Source: Acidimicrobiaceae bacterium
GTDB taxonomy: Bacteria > Actinomycetota > Acidimicrobiia > Acidimicrobiales > RAAP-2
Direction: 5' to 3'
DNA: 48,260 bases
Assembly (NCBI GenBank): GCA_003138815.1
Contig: PLHD01000027.1
Location: forward strand, 1 to 48,260
The notes beneath the pieces are model-generated. The model saw only the letters and a program-made list of their open reading frames with translations. It did not search any database and was not told where the DNA came from. The position numbers and the translations under genes were made by a program. Positions 1 to 8,501 of the stretch are shown here, in pieces (the first letter of the stretch is position 1; each line of letters opens with the position of its first letter).

Positions 1-133
1 TAACCAGTATGTGTGTCACAGGCCAGAGGCATTATGGCAGAGACCTCTACTGATTTGGTCCCCGACACATAGGTATTACGTGAGCAATTCCGCAGCCCCG
101 GCGTGTCACACGCGCGGCAAGACCAAGAGCCCG

Positions 134-2056
134 ATGGGCAACTGGCGACGTCCCCCAGACCAGGCGACGACGACGCTCGTGCTGAACCTCGACACCACGG
201 CGCCCGGCGTCGCTGGGCGCCTGGGGAACCTCTACTTCACCATGTTCAACCTTCGACGGGCCCTTCAACGCGACGCCCAGTCGCTCGCCAAACAGTACTG
301 GGGCGCTAAGGACGAGCGAGACGCCCTGGGCTGGAAGGCCGTAGCCGAACGGCTCGGCATCAGCCGCTCGAAGTTCGAGGCCCGAGCCCGGAGGCACTTC
401 CAGTCCGCGGGCTGGGCCAGTGAACATGTCTCGGCGGCCCTCGTCTCGCACATGGCCGATGGTGTTTTCGAGAACCTGACCCGCCACCTCTGGTCCGACG
501 CCTCGGGCAAACGTCACGGCCCCTTGCACGTGACCCCCTACCACGAGTTCGCGACCATCACCGGTCGTGCTCGCTCGCACACCACCGCGAACAAGTGGGA
601 GACCTTCCGGCTCTACGGCTCTCTCCAGGGACACCTCGACGCCTACCGTCACCCCAACCTCGCAGCCGGGACCAGCGTCGAACAAGTCCTCGCCATGGGC
701 GCGGGACACCAAGTGGCGCGCCAGCGTCGCTCGCGCCCGCCCGCGCCCCAGCGCTGGCCGCACTACCAAGGACCGCTCGTGATGGTCTTTGCCGGAGGAC
801 CGACCTCGACACAACCCGAGATGGTCCTACCCGTGCTGGTCCCCACCGGCTCGAGCAGGTGGGGACGTCTCGCGCACTTCCTTAACGATCCCGACACCTG
901 GCACAAGATCGACCTGGTGCGGCGTCCCGACGCCAACCGTCCAGGCGGTTGGCGTTATGAGATGCACCTGCTGGTCCTTAACGACGGCTACCACTCGCCA
1001 CGGGTGCGCGACCAGCTCGCGAGCGCCCCTCGCGACCGCGTGGCCTGCGTGGACGTGAACGTCTCCAACCTCTCCGTCGCCTCGCGCAATCTCACGATGA
1101 CCTCACTCAAGTCGACCGTGGTGAAGGTCACCGAGATCGAACACGAGCGCCTGGTGCGAGAAGCGCTCCAGAATCGACGTCGCCAGCGCTCCCTCGACCG
1201 CTCTCGGCGCGCGACCAACGTCGCGCAATATCAGAAGTCCCAGGCCCAAGTGCGCCGCGACCAACGTCGCGCAGAACAGGGCCTCAGTGAGGTCACCACC
1301 CTGCCGAGAGGTGCGCGTCTTATGCGCACCAAAGAGAAGCCGATCCAGGCATACCGTTGCGACAGTCTCTCACATCAGTACGCCCATTTGCGCACGATCC
1401 ACGGCGCACGTGCCCGCGCGGCGAGCATCACCAAAGGCCAGGCCGCTTGGGCGATCTCTCGAGAACTGATAACTATCCACGGACCAAACTGGATTGTCGA
1501 GGACTGCCACCTGCCAACCTGGAGTCGCTCTTGGGGCAACGCCATGGCAATCAGCGCGCCGGGCATGGTCACGTCCGCGCTCGCGGCCACCTGCGCCGAA
1601 CTCAACGGCTCTTACACCAAGGTCTCGACCGCCACCACGGCGCTGTCGAGCACCTGTCTGTGCGGCGCCAGGGTGAAGAAGGACCTCGGCGAACGCGTCC
1701 ACCGCTGCGCGTCCTGCGGGCTCGTCGGCGACCGGGACCTGGTCTCGGCGGCGCTGGGCACTTGCGTGACACCGGCCACGACCGAGGACGAGCATGACGT
1801 AGTCGACTCCGCCATCGCCACCGCGATGCGCCAGATGATCGCAATAATTGGGTGTGAAGTCACCCTCGTGAGTCAAACGCAACCTCTGGAACTGGGCCGC
1901 CACGGCTCAGTCCAAGCTGCCAGGCCAGATCCCATGGGTTCGGGCTGCTCACGTGAACGCCCACCAAGGGCGCCATCGACCAAAGGGCGCGGGCGACCGC
2001 GACCGGCGAAGGTGGCGCGACTGCGTGGGCTGGCTCTTAGTCACCCGACTGGGTGA
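134..2056 (+). CDS. Stand-alone TnpB-related RuvC nuclease (large actinobacterial type)
   Basis: Predicted RNA-guided DNA endonuclease of the TnpB/Cas12 lineage, about 640 aa. The RuvC triad is visible: Asp307 in ACVDVNVSNLS, Glu456 in WIVEDCHLP and Asp535 in GDRDLVSA. A zinc ribbon lies between the last two (CLC at 508-510, CASC at 525-528). The N-terminal half has the NLRRALQRDA and GRARSHTTANKWETFRL segments I associate with large TnpB-related proteins of Actinobacteria. I chose ATG 134 because the conserved region begins about 12 residues later; the frame stays open upstream to GTG 80 and GTG 11. No tyrosine (TnpA) or serine transposase lies beside it, so it is either a stranded accessory gene or a domesticated nuclease. 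The last 60 or so codons are low in recognisable protein signal and could double as the guide RNA scaffold (inference). The family is confident; activity is not known. Confidence 0.8.
   Translation: MGNWRRPPDQATTTLVLNLDTTAPGVAGRLGNLYFTMFNLRRALQRDAQSLAKQYWGAKDERDALGWKAVAERLGISRSKFEARARRHFQSAGWASEHVSAALVSHMADGVFENLTRHLWSDASGKRHGPLHVTPYHEFATITGRARSHTTANKWETFRLYGSLQGHLDAYRHPNLAAGTSVEQVLAMGAGHQVARQRRSRPPAPQRWPHYQGPLVMVFAGGPTSTQPEMVLPVLVPTGSSRWGRLAHFLNDPDTWHKIDLVRRPDANRPGGWRYEMHLLVLNDGYHSPRVRDQLASAPRDRVACVDVNVSNLSVASRNLTMTSLKSTVVKVTEIEHERLVREALQNRRRQRSLDRSRRATNVAQYQKSQAQVRRDQRRAEQGLSEVTTLPRGARLMRTKEKPIQAYRCDSLSHQYAHLRTIHGARARAASITKGQAAWAISRELITIHGPNWIVEDCHLPTWSRSWGNAMAISAPGMVTSALAATCAELNGSYTKVSTATTALSSTCLCGARVKKDLGERVHRCASCGLVGDRDLVSAALGTCVTPATTEDEHDVVDSAIATAMRQMIAIIGCEVTLVSQTQPLELGRHGSVQAARPDPMGSGCSRERPPRAPSTKGRGRPRPAKVARLRGLALSHPTG
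2041..2056 (+). other. Perfect inverted repeat at the tnpB-like stop codon
   Basis: Six-base arms TCACCC and GGGTGA flank a 4-base loop, and the stop codon lies inside the right arm. With one G-T wobble the stem extends to about 8 bp. IS605-type elements carry small subterminal hairpins at their ends, and TnpB guide RNAs end in such a structure at the right end, so this may mark the element's right boundary. It could equally be a short terminator shared with the convergent Lrp-like gene, whose stop is 15 bases further on. Confidence 0.45.
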
Positions 2057-2070
2057 TTACGAGTCATCTC

Positions 2071-2307
2071 TTAGATATTGACGACGGGGCAGGTCAGCGT
2101 GCGGGTGATCCCCGGGACCTTCTGGATGGCTCCGACGATGAACTTGCCCAGATCGTCGACGCTATCGGCCGAGCAGCGCACGATCACGTCGTAGGGGCCC
2201 GTGACCTCGAAGGACTCCATCACGCCGGGCACGGCACGGGTCGCCAGGACCACCGCTTCGCTCGAACCGATTTCGGACTGAATCAAGATGTACGCCTGGA
2301 CCGCCAT
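2071..2307 (-). CDS. Lrp/AsnC-type effector-binding (RAM) domain protein
   Basis: Small 78-residue protein consisting only of the RAM (ligand-binding) half of Lrp/AsnC regulators. The start reads MAVQAYILIQSE, followed by a beta-alpha-beta pattern and the typical GPYDVIVRCSA and PGITRTLTC stretches. There is no helix-turn-helix, so it probably does not bind DNA alone. Stand-alone RAM proteins are thought to sense amino acids by oligomerising, sometimes together with full-length Lrp proteins. It converges on the TnpB-like gene with only 14 bases between stops. Confidence 0.85.
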   Translation of the reverse strand: MAVQAYILIQSEIGSSEAVVLATRAVPGVMESFEVTGPYDVIVRCSADSVDDLGKFIVGAIQKVPGITRTLTCPVVNI

Positions 2308-2337
2308 GAGGAACCTTTCGTTCTAATTCCCACCATT

Positions 2338-2355
2338 TTGCCCGGTCTCGGGCAA
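2338..2355 (-). terminator. Short GC hairpin after the zinc-ribbon gene
   Basis: A perfect 7-bp stem (TTGCCCG/CGGGCAA) with a 4-base loop starts 5 bases past the stop of the minus-strand gene at 2361-2579, in the gap before the Lrp-like gene. There is no convincing U-tract. Confidence 0.45.
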
Positions 2356-2360
2356 TTTCG

Positions 2361-2579
2361 CTAATCGTCGCGGAACTGCTTGCCGATATGCCACTGGTAG
2401 CAGTAGTCGCAGCGGTACGTGTTCAGGTCGACGCCGTGCAGCGTCCAGGCCAGCTGGGCGGCGCTCGCGGCCTCGGCTTGGGTCCGGTAGGCGTTCTTGG
2501 GCGTGCCCTCGCGAGTGAAGTGCGACGCCACGCGCCCGAGGGGAGGCGCGGGGACCTGGGGGCGGCGGCGTCTCTTCAT
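2361..2579 (-). CDS. Small zinc-ribbon-like hypothetical protein
   Basis: A 72-residue basic protein that starts with a run of arginines (MKRRRRPQ) and ends in a compact CxxC-x-WHIG motif (YRCDYCYQWHIGK, about residues 55-67). Small actinobacterial proteins with a Cys-x2-Cys and a following Trp-His are common and uncharacterised. The paired cysteines and the histidine could bind one zinc. It is divergent from the DUF3039 gene across 38 bases. A TAAGGT -10-like box lies 9 bases before the ATG, so the leader would be very short. Function unknown. Confidence 0.65.
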   Translation of the reverse strand: MKRRRRPQVPAPPLGRVASHFTREGTPKNAYRTQAEAASAAQLAWTLHGVDLNTYRCDYCYQWHIGKQFRDD

Positions 2580-2604
2580 GGCACTTCGACCTTACCCACT
2601 TCGG

Positions 2605-2610
2605 TATATT
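2605..2610 (+). promoter_or_regulatory. -10 box of a probable leaderless promoter (DUF3039 gene)
   Basis: TATATT ends 7 bases before the GTG start at 2618, and no Shine-Dalgarno sequence lies between. Transcription would begin at or next to the start codon. The -35 is weak. Confidence 0.5.
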
Positions 2611-2617
2611 TCTAGGC

Positions 2618-2902
2618 GTGAGCACGCGCAACGACACCGAACTCCTGGTCCGCTCCACCACGACCCTCGACGACGGCGACCACGACCGGTTCACCCACAT
2701 CGTGCTCGAGGGCTACACGCCCAAGGACGGCGAGTTCGTGGCGCTCGAGAACTCGGTCGTGGACGGCATGGTCAATTCGACCCCGGTGCGTGCGCTCTGC
2801 GGCAAGGTGTGGGTCCCGGGTCGCGACCCCCAGAAGTACCCGATCTGTCCGACGTGCAAGGAGATCGCGGCGAAGATGGGCTGGAAGCAGCCGGGCTCGT
2901 AG
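2618..2902 (+). CDS. DUF3039 family protein
   Basis: A 94-residue soluble protein. The signature is the central LCGKVWVPGRDPQKYPICP stretch followed by a second cysteine (CxxCK), a pattern I recognise from the actinobacterial DUF3039 family. Cysteines in LCGK and in PICPTCKE could form a zinc or redox site. The N-terminal DGDHDRFTHIV is also typical. The start is GTG, chosen because a -10 box sits just upstream and the frame closes soon before. The role of the family is unknown. Confidence 0.85.
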   Translation: MSTRNDTELLVRSTTTLDDGDHDRFTHIVLEGYTPKDGEFVALENSVVDGMVNSTPVRALCGKVWVPGRDPQKYPICPTCKEIAAKMGWKQPGS

Positions 2903-2992
2903 CGGCGCCCGACGAACTCCGACGGCGGCTCTGCCCGGGAGGCCGGCGAAGGCGCACGCCAATCGGCAAGTCTTTGTAGAGTCGTTGAGGTA

Positions 2993-3670
2993 ATGGCTCG
3001 CGTACTGATCATCCGTCACCACTCCGAGGACCGGCCGGGACTCGTGGGCGAGGCCTTCGAGGCGCGCGGCTTCGAGCTCGACGTCGTCATGATGGACGCC
3101 GAGAGCCCCACGCCGTCGGCGGCGGGCTACGACCTGCTGGTCGTGCTCGGATCGAAGCACGCGGTCTACGACGAGCGGATCGAGGCGGCGTGGTTCGGCC
3201 GCGAGCTCGAAGTGCTGGCCGAGGCCGACCAGCTGAAGGTGCCGGTGCTCGGGATCTGCTTCGGAGCCCAGGCGCTCTGCGTGCACTACGGCGGCGTGGT
3301 GAAGCCCTCCGGCGACCCCGAGATTGGTTGGTACAAGATCGAGCCGCTAGGCGAATCGGGGATCGACGAGGGGCCGTGGTTCGAGTTCCACTTCGACCAC
3401 TGCATCCCGCCGCCCCACGCCGAGCTGTGGGCCCGCTCGCCGCGCGCGGTACAGGCCTTCGCGATCGGCAAGAACGTCGGGGTCCAGTTCCATCCCGAGG
3501 TCGACGAGGTCCAGCTCGCCGAGTGGTTCGCCAGCGGCGACGACAACGGAGCGCGCGAGTTCGGCCTCGAGCCCGCCGACCTGCTGGCCCAGACCGCCCT
3601 GGAGACGCCCGGCGCCCGCGTGCGCACCGCAGCGCTCGTGGACCTCTTCCTCGCCCACGCCCTGGGCTAG
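2993..3670 (+). CDS. Class I glutamine amidotransferase-like protein
   Basis: A 225-residue protein with the class I amidotransferase fold. The nucleophile elbow is GICFGAQ (Cys89), and the catalytic His167 and Glu169 lie in QFHPEV, so the triad is intact. No synthase domain is attached. Free-standing enzymes of this GMP-synthase-glutaminase-like group hydrolyse glutamine or gamma-glutamyl compounds, or supply ammonia to a partner I cannot identify here. A TAGAGT box lies 10 bases before the ATG, with a weak GAGG in between. It is followed on the same strand by the RNA methyltransferase gene, 63 bases on. Confidence 0.85.
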   Translation: MARVLIIRHHSEDRPGLVGEAFEARGFELDVVMMDAESPTPSAAGYDLLVVLGSKHAVYDERIEAAWFGRELEVLAEADQLKVPVLGICFGAQALCVHYGGVVKPSGDPEIGWYKIEPLGESGIDEGPWFEFHFDHCIPPPHAELWARSPRAVQAFAIGKNVGVQFHPEVDEVQLAEWFASGDDNGAREFGLEPADLLAQTALETPGARVRTAALVDLFLAHALG

Positions 3671-3721
3671 TCGCACGGCGAGGGGCCCGCTGCGCCTCTT
3701 TGGGGCCGTGGCGGTCATCAG

Positions 3722-3727
3722 TAGGCT
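3722..3727 (+). promoter_or_regulatory. -10 box of a probable leaderless promoter (RNA methyltransferase gene)
   Basis: TAGGCT lies 6 bases before the GTG at 3734, and there is no Shine-Dalgarno sequence. The spacing puts the transcription start at the start codon. Confidence 0.5.
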
Positions 3728-3733
3728 GTAACG

Positions 3734-4957
3734 GTGAGTAGCGAGTTTCCAGTCCAGTCCCCGGTGAGCGTGCGCATCGAACGCCCCGCGACCGGCGGGG
3801 GAGTCGGCCACCTCGCCGACGGCAGGGTGGTCTTCGTGCGCCACAGCCTGCCGGGCGAGCTCGTCAGCGTCGAGGTCACCGAAACGACGAAGTCCTTCGC
3901 GCGCGGCGACGCCGTCGAGGTACTCGAGGCGAGCCCGGAACGGGTCAGCGCACCTTGTGAGTACGCGCGCCCAGGCGGCTGCGGCGGCTGCGACCTGCAG
4001 CACGCGTCGGCCTCCGCGCAGTCCTCGTGGAAGGCGGCTCTCGTGGCCGAGCACCTGAAGCGCATCGCCGGGGTCGAGCGCGAGGTCACGGTCACGCCCG
4101 TGCCGGCCCCGGCGGAGGGCTCGCGAACGCGACTTCGCTGCGCGGTCAACGAGGACGGTCAGCTGTGCCTTCGCGCGGCGCGTTCGCACGAGCTCATCGC
4201 GATCGAGGCCTGCTGGATCGCGGCCAGTTCCTTCGCTGCGGCCTTCGCCGCGTCGTGGGACGGCGCCGAAGAGGTGGAACTGCGCGCCATCGGCGACGCC
4301 GAGCCCTTCGCCGTTGTGAAGCGCGACACCCATCGCGGCATCATGTACGAGATCTGCTCGATGAACGGCGAGCCGCTCGAACCATCGACCCAGTCGCGCG
4401 TCTCGGTCCGGGGCCACTTCTTTTCCGTGTCGCCCAGGTCGTTCTGGCAGTCGCACCGCGCCGCGCCGGAGCTGCTCCTCGAGACGGTGCTGGGCTTCGC
4501 CGACGTGAAGCCCGACGACCGCGTCGTCGACCTCTTCAGCGGCGTCGGGCTGTTCGCGGTGCCGCTGGCCCAGGCCGTCGGACCCGGCGGCAAGGTCACC
4601 GCGGTGGAAGCCTCGGGGTACGCCGTGCGCGACGCGCGCCAGAACGGTGACGGGCTTCGCCAGCTGAAGGTGCGCGAATGGTCGGTCACCCCGCGCTCGG
4701 TGAACGACTCGGTGGCCCCGGGTGACGTCGTCGTGCTCGACCCGCCTCGCAACGGACTCGCCAAGGGCGTCGTCGACGCGCTCGCGCGCCGGGCCCCGCG
4801 GCGCCTGGTCTACGTCTCGTGCGACGCCGCCACCTTCGCGAGGGACCTGAAGGCGTTCCTGGCCGGAGGCTTCGTTCTGGGGGATTTGAAGGTCTTTGAC
4901 CTGTTCCCGATGACCGAGCACGTGGAACTCGTGGCGGTGCTTGACAACGCCCTCTAG
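3734..4957 (+). CDS. TRAM-domain, Fe-S RNA 5-methyluridine methyltransferase (RumA/RlmD-TrmA superfamily)
   Basis: SAM-dependent methyltransferase, 407 aa, expected to methylate C5 of a uridine in rRNA or tRNA. An N-terminal TRAM/OB domain (about 8-65) is followed by cysteines for a 4Fe-4S cluster (Cys75, Cys83, Cys86 in GGCGGCDLQH, and Cys160). The SAM-binding motif is DLFSGVG (266-272), the PP-loop is LDPPRNG (335-341), and the nucleophile is Cys363 in YVSCD with the following FPMTEHVE. All key residues are present, so it should be active. The start is GTG and looks leaderless. The exact RNA target cannot be read from the sequence; members of this group modify 23S rRNA U1939 or U747 or tRNA U54. 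Confidence 0.9.
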   Translation: MSSEFPVQSPVSVRIERPATGGGVGHLADGRVVFVRHSLPGELVSVEVTETTKSFARGDAVEVLEASPERVSAPCEYARPGGCGGCDLQHASASAQSSWKAALVAEHLKRIAGVEREVTVTPVPAPAEGSRTRLRCAVNEDGQLCLRAARSHELIAIEACWIAASSFAAAFAASWDGAEEVELRAIGDAEPFAVVKRDTHRGIMYEICSMNGEPLEPSTQSRVSVRGHFFSVSPRSFWQSHRAAPELLLETVLGFADVKPDDRVVDLFSGVGLFAVPLAQAVGPGGKVTAVEASGYAVRDARQNGDGLRQLKVREWSVTPRSVNDSVAPGDVVVLDPPRNGLAKGVVDALARRAPRRLVYVSCDAATFARDLKAFLAGGFVLGDLKVFDLFPMTEHVELVAVLDNAL

Positions 4958-5014
4958 AGGGAGGAAAGTGCTTAGGAGGGCAGAAGGCATCCGCCCTCGA
5001 TCGGGGGATTACAA

Positions 5015-5299
5015 ATGCCGTTCAAGTTGGATAGTCGCCATCGCGCTATTGCCCAGAAGATCTACGGGCACCCGCTCAACCACAACATCCAGTGGCACGA
5101 TGTATGTTCGCTCCTCGAGCGATTCGGCGATGTCTTCGAAACGCACAATGGCAACTGGGCCGTGAGCGTCGACGGCGACGTCGTCTCGTTCGGGTCGACG
5201 CGCACGCGCGACCTCACCGAGGACCAGGTGATCAAGGTTCGCCACTTCCTCGAGTCGGTGGGTGTCACGCGCGACACGCGGAAGTCGAGAGCCGCGTAG
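5015..5299 (+). CDS. Conserved hypothetical small protein (possible HicA-like fold)
   Basis: A 94-residue protein starting MPFKLDSRHRAIAQ. The segment HDVCSLLERFGDVFE, followed by a strand-rich NGNWAVSVDGDVVSFG and a final helix, is reminiscent of the small HicA/dsRBD-like alpha-beta-beta-beta-alpha fold. I do not see a HicB partner, and the HicA catalytic histidine pattern is unclear. It stands between the RNA methyltransferase and YaaA genes in the same direction, with a GGGGGA ribosome-binding site about 7 bases before the ATG. No function is assigned. Confidence 0.65.
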   Translation: MPFKLDSRHRAIAQKIYGHPLNHNIQWHDVCSLLERFGDVFETHNGNWAVSVDGDVVSFGSTRTRDLTEDQVIKVRHFLESVGVTRDTRKSRAA

Positions 5300-5313
5300 C
5301 AATTCGGGGCCAG

Positions 5314-5319
5314 TACCGT
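5314..5319 (+). promoter_or_regulatory. -10 box of a probable leaderless promoter (yaaA)
   Basis: TACCGT ends 7 bases before the GTG at 5327, and no Shine-Dalgarno sequence lies between. Confidence 0.45.
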
Positions 5320-5326
5320 AGGGTGC

Positions 5327-6109
5327 GTGCCTCGCGCCTTCTCCATCCTGTTGCCGCCATCGGAGAGTAAGAGGCCGGGCGGTTCGAGGAGCGCCGGGCC
5401 AGGCCGCTTCGACGCCGCCCTGGGCGCCGCGCGAAGCGAGGTCACCGGGGCGCTCGGCGAGCTGCTGCGCACGGCCCCGCCGCGGACACTGGAGAAGGTC
5501 CTCAACGTCCGCGCGGCGCTGCTGGAGCGCGCTCTAGGCGCGACCAGCGACCTGGTCGCCGGACGGGCCGCCGTGCTGCCGGCGTGGCAACGCTACAGCG
5601 GCGTCGTGTGGGCGCACCTGGAGGCCGGTACCTTGTCGGTGGCGCAGCGCCGCCGCCTGCTCGTGCCTTCGGGCCTCTACGGGATGACCACGGCCCAGGA
5701 CCCGATCGGCGACTACCGCCTGAAGATGGACGTATCGCTCGTCCCGCTGGGCAACCTCGCCGCGTACTGGCGCCCGGTGCTCACGCCGGTCCTGGCCGCG
5801 CACCTGGGAGGAGCCACGGTGGTGGACCTGCTGCCCAAGGAGCACGAGGCGGCCCTCGATCTCGCGGCGTTGGCCACGACGTGCCGGGTCGTGACGGTGC
5901 GCTTCGTGAGCGCCGACGGGGTCGCGGCCGCCGGTCACGGCGCCAAGGCGGTCAAGGGCATCCTCGCCCGCCAGGTGCTGCTCGAAGGCTTGGACGTACT
6001 CGACTCGTTCAGCTGGGAGGGATGGCGCAGCCATCGCCGCGGCGATATCACCCGGGTCGTCGCCCCGCTCCTGGCGGCCCTCGACGGGCGCGGTGTTCGA
6101 GAGAACTGA
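5327..6109 (+). CDS. yaaA: YaaA/DUF328 peroxide-stress family protein
   Basis: A 260-residue member of the YaaA family. E. coli YaaA lowers free intracellular iron during peroxide stress and has been described as a DNA-binding protein. Diagnostic features are the N-terminal LLPPSESKR motif, the central PSGLYGMTTAQDPIGDYRLKM-type segment (split here by my reading limit), the VVDLLPKEHEAA stretch and the C-terminal GHGAKAVKGILAR. Length matches the family. The GTG start has no Shine-Dalgarno but a -10 box at leaderless spacing. Confidence 0.88.
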   Translation: MPRAFSILLPPSESKRPGGSRSAGPGRFDAALGAARSEVTGALGELLRTAPPRTLEKVLNVRAALLERALGATSDLVAGRAAVLPAWQRYSGVVWAHLEAGTLSVAQRRRLLVPSGLYGMTTAQDPIGDYRLKMDVSLVPLGNLAAYWRPVLTPVLAAHLGGATVVDLLPKEHEAALDLAALATTCRVVTVRFVSADGVAAAGHGAKAVKGILARQVLLEGLDVLDSFSWEGWRSHRRGDITRVVAPLLAALDGRGVREN

Positions 6110-6111
6110 CG

Positions 6112-6117
6112 TAGTCT
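6112..6117 (+). promoter_or_regulatory. -10 box of a probable leaderless promoter (membrane protein gene)
   Basis: TAGTCT lies 7 bases before the ATG at 6125; it follows the yaaA stop codon by 2 bases. No Shine-Dalgarno sequence is present. Confidence 0.5.
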
Positions 6118-6124
6118 CGGCGCT

Positions 6125-6640
6125 ATGGGCACCGGCGAAATCGTCATCGAAGAGCGACTTCGTTCGACCGGCCTGGCCGTGGTCAATGCGCTCCTCGTCG
6201 TCGTCGTGGTCAGCGTGTGCGCCATTGGCGCGAGCATGCGACCCGCCGGTTCGGCCTCCCTGGTGATCATCGTCGTGGGCAGCCTGGCGACGCTGTTTCT
6301 TCTCTGCGCATTCCTGCTGGCCCTGCGAATCGTGGTTCGGGTCGTCGAGACCGCGCAGGGTCGCGAACTCGTTGTCGTCTACGGGCCGGGCGGATTGGTG
6401 CGCCAGGTCTTCGGGCCCGAGCAGATCGTGTCGGCATCGGTGCAGGGGCTTCCGCGGCTGATGGCTGGCTGGGGGTACCAGGGCAGTCTCAAACTCCTAC
6501 GCCAGGCGGCGGTGATCACCCGGCGCGGTGCGGCCTTGCGGGTGGTCTTGACCGGGAGACGACGCTTCAGCGTCTCCGTTGACGACCCGGACGCGTTCGT
6601 CGCCGCGCTGCAGCCGGCCGTCGGGGGCATCCTCGGCTGA
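6125..6640 (+). CDS. Two-helix membrane protein with PH-like C-terminal domain
   Basis: A 171-residue protein with two hydrophobic helices (about 15-38 and 43-67) and a cytoplasmic C-terminal half of alternating strands with a closing helix (VDDPDAFVAAL). The phrase RFSVSVDDPDAFVAAL is typical of small bacterial PH-like (bPH) domains that follow two membrane spans in actinobacterial proteins of unknown function. It directly follows yaaA but appears to have its own leaderless promoter. The function is unknown; the topology is well supported and the PH-like assignment is tentative. Confidence 0.7.
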   Translation: MGTGEIVIEERLRSTGLAVVNALLVVVVVSVCAIGASMRPAGSASLVIIVVGSLATLFLLCAFLLALRIVVRVVETAQGRELVVVYGPGGLVRQVFGPEQIVSASVQGLPRLMAGWGYQGSLKLLRQAAVITRRGAALRVVLTGRRRFSVSVDDPDAFVAALQPAVGGILG

Positions 6641-6863
6641 GCGGGCGTCGATCTCGACCAGGGTCTGGCCCCGGGACCGATCCTCGTTGATCAGCCGAAG
6701 CGCCTGGACCGCCCCACGCCAGCGCTCGCCTTCACCTCGCACGTCGGGCGGGACGACCCGTTCGGTGCGGCGCCCACCACGACGGGCCGGTCATCTACTG
6801 GCTCCACCAGACGCTCGTATGCTCTGAATGACGCCGCGCGACCGTGGTGATGGAGGGAGTACC

Positions 6864-8501
6864 GTGACGAACGATTCGTATGACATCTGGAGCGAGGCCT
6901 TCAAGAGGTCGCACCTGCGCGACGCGACCTTCGCCACGATGTCGGGCATCCCCCTGGACCCCGTCTACGGACCCCACGACGGCGAGTTCCCGGGCGTCTT
7001 CCCTTACAAGCGCGGTCCTCACGCCTCGATGTACCGCTCGAAGCTCTGGACGATGAGGATGTTCGCCGGTTTCGGCACGGCCTCGGACACCAACGAACGC
7101 TTCAAGGAGATCATCCGCTCCGGCGGCGACGGTCTGTCGACGGCCTTCGACATGCCGACGCTCTTGGGCCTGGACTCCGACGACCCGATGGCGCTGGGCG
7201 AGGTGGGGCGCTGCGGGGTGGCCGTGGATTCACTCGCCGACATGCGCGATCTCTTCGCCGGGATCGACCTGGGCGCCATCACCACCTCGATGACCATCAA
7301 TTCGCCCGCCGCGGTGATCTTCGCGATGTTCATCGCGGCCGCCGAGGAGGGGGGCGTGGACCGTTCGCGCCTCGGCGGGACCCTGCAGAACGACATCTTG
7401 AAGGAGTACCAGGCCCAGAAGGAGTTCGTCTTCCCCCCGCGAGCCTCGATGCGGCTGGTGCGCGACACCATTGCTTTCACCGCGGCGAGCATGCCGCGCT
7501 GGAACTCCATCTCTGTCTCGGGCTACCACATCCGCGAGGCCGGGGCGACGGCGGCTGAGGAGTTGGCCTTCACGCTCGCGAACGGCTTCGCCTACGTCGA
7601 GCTCGCGAGAGAGGCCGGACTCGAGGTCGACGCGGTCGCCCCGCGGCTCTCGTTCTTCTTCAACGCCCACATCGACTTCTTCGAGGAGATCGCCAAGTAC
7701 CGCGCCGCGCGGCGTATCTGGGCGCGCTGGACGAAAGATCACTACGGGGCCAAGAGCCCCAAGAGCCACCAGCTGCGCTTCCACACCCAGACGGCGGGCG
7801 TGTCGCTCACCGCCACCCAGCCCGAGGTGAACATCGTGCGAACGGCCATCGAGGCCCTGGCGGGCGTGCTCGGTGGCACCCAGAGCCTCCACACCAACTC
7901 CATGGACGAGGCCCTGGCGCTGCCCACCGAGAAGGCGGCCAGGATCGCGCTGCGCACCCAGCAAGTGATCGCCTACGAGACCAACGTGGCCCACGTCGCG
8001 GACCCATTGGGCGGCTCGTACTTCGTGGAGTCGCTGACCGACGAGATGGAACGTCGGGCCGAGGAGATCTTCGCCCAGATCATGGAGATGGGCGGCGGCT
8101 CGATGCTCGAGGGCTGCATCGCCGGCATCGAGTCGAACTACTTCCAGGGGCGCATCGCCGACTCGGCTTACGAGCTCGAGCGCAGCTTCAACAAGGGGGA
8201 CCGGGTCGTCGTGGGCGCCAACCGGTTCTTAGAGGGCAACGACGACGCGGACTTAGAGACGCTGAAGATCTCGGGCGAGGACGAGAGCAAGCAGCGCGGC
8301 CGCCTGGAGCAGGTGCGAAGAGATCGCAACGACGACGACGTGCGCCGGTGCCTGGCGATTCTGGCCGCCGAGGCCGCCGACCCCGAGGTGAACCTCATGC
8401 CCGCCCTGATCGAGGCGGCGAGGAACTACGTGACGGTCGGCGAGATGATGGCGACCATGGCCGGCGTCTTCGGGCGCTACGTCGAGAGCGTGTCGATATG
8501 A
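6864..8501 (+). CDS. Methylmalonyl-CoA mutase-type large (acyl-CoA mutase) subunit
   Basis: Catalytic TIM-barrel subunit of a B12-dependent acyl-CoA mutase, 545 aa, which would interconvert methylmalonyl-CoA and succinyl-CoA or a related pair. Landmarks are [62 protein letters not shown] and the Tyr and Arg in SMYRSK and RASMRL. The family literature links that Tyr/Arg pair with the methylmalonyl-CoA enzyme, and Phe/Gln with isobutyryl-CoA mutase, which favours methylmalonyl-CoA here. I chose GTG 6864, preceded by GGAGGG with a 6-base spacer, over GTG/ATG codons further upstream. The B12 domain is a separate gene, overlapping by ATGA. No MeaB-like chaperone or epimerase is in the window. Confidence 0.9.
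   Translation: MTNDSYDIWSEAFKRSHLRDATFATMSGIPLDPVYGPHDGEFPGVFPYKRGPHASMYRSKLWTMRMFAGFGTASDTNERFKEIIRSGGDGLSTAFDMPTLLGLDSDDPMALGEVGRCGVAVDSLADMRDLFAGIDLGAITTSMTINSPAAVIFAMFIAAAEEGGVDRSRLGGTLQNDILKEYQAQKEFVFPPRASMRLVRDTIAFTAASMPRWNSISVSGYHIREAGATAAEELAFTLANGFAYVELAREAGLEVDAVAPRLSFFFNAHIDFFEEIAKYRAARRIWARWTKDHYGAKSPKSHQLRFHTQTAGVSLTATQPEVNIVRTAIEALAGVLGGTQSLHTNSMDEALALPTEKAARIALRTQQVIAYETNVAHVADPLGGSYFVESLTDEMERRAEEIFAQIMEMGGGSMLEGCIAGIESNYFQGRIADSAYELERSFNKGDRVVVGANRFLEGNDDADLETLKISGEDESKQRGRLEQVRRDRNDDDVRRCLAILAAEAADPEVNLMPALIEAARNYVTVGEMMATMAGVFGRYVESVSI

Noticed and set aside
3347-4990. A 547-codon open frame on the minus strand opposite the amidotransferase and methyltransferase genes.
   Set aside because: It covers two clear genes on the other strand and its translation is Arg/Ala/His-rich without any family motif; it is an effect of GC-rich codons.
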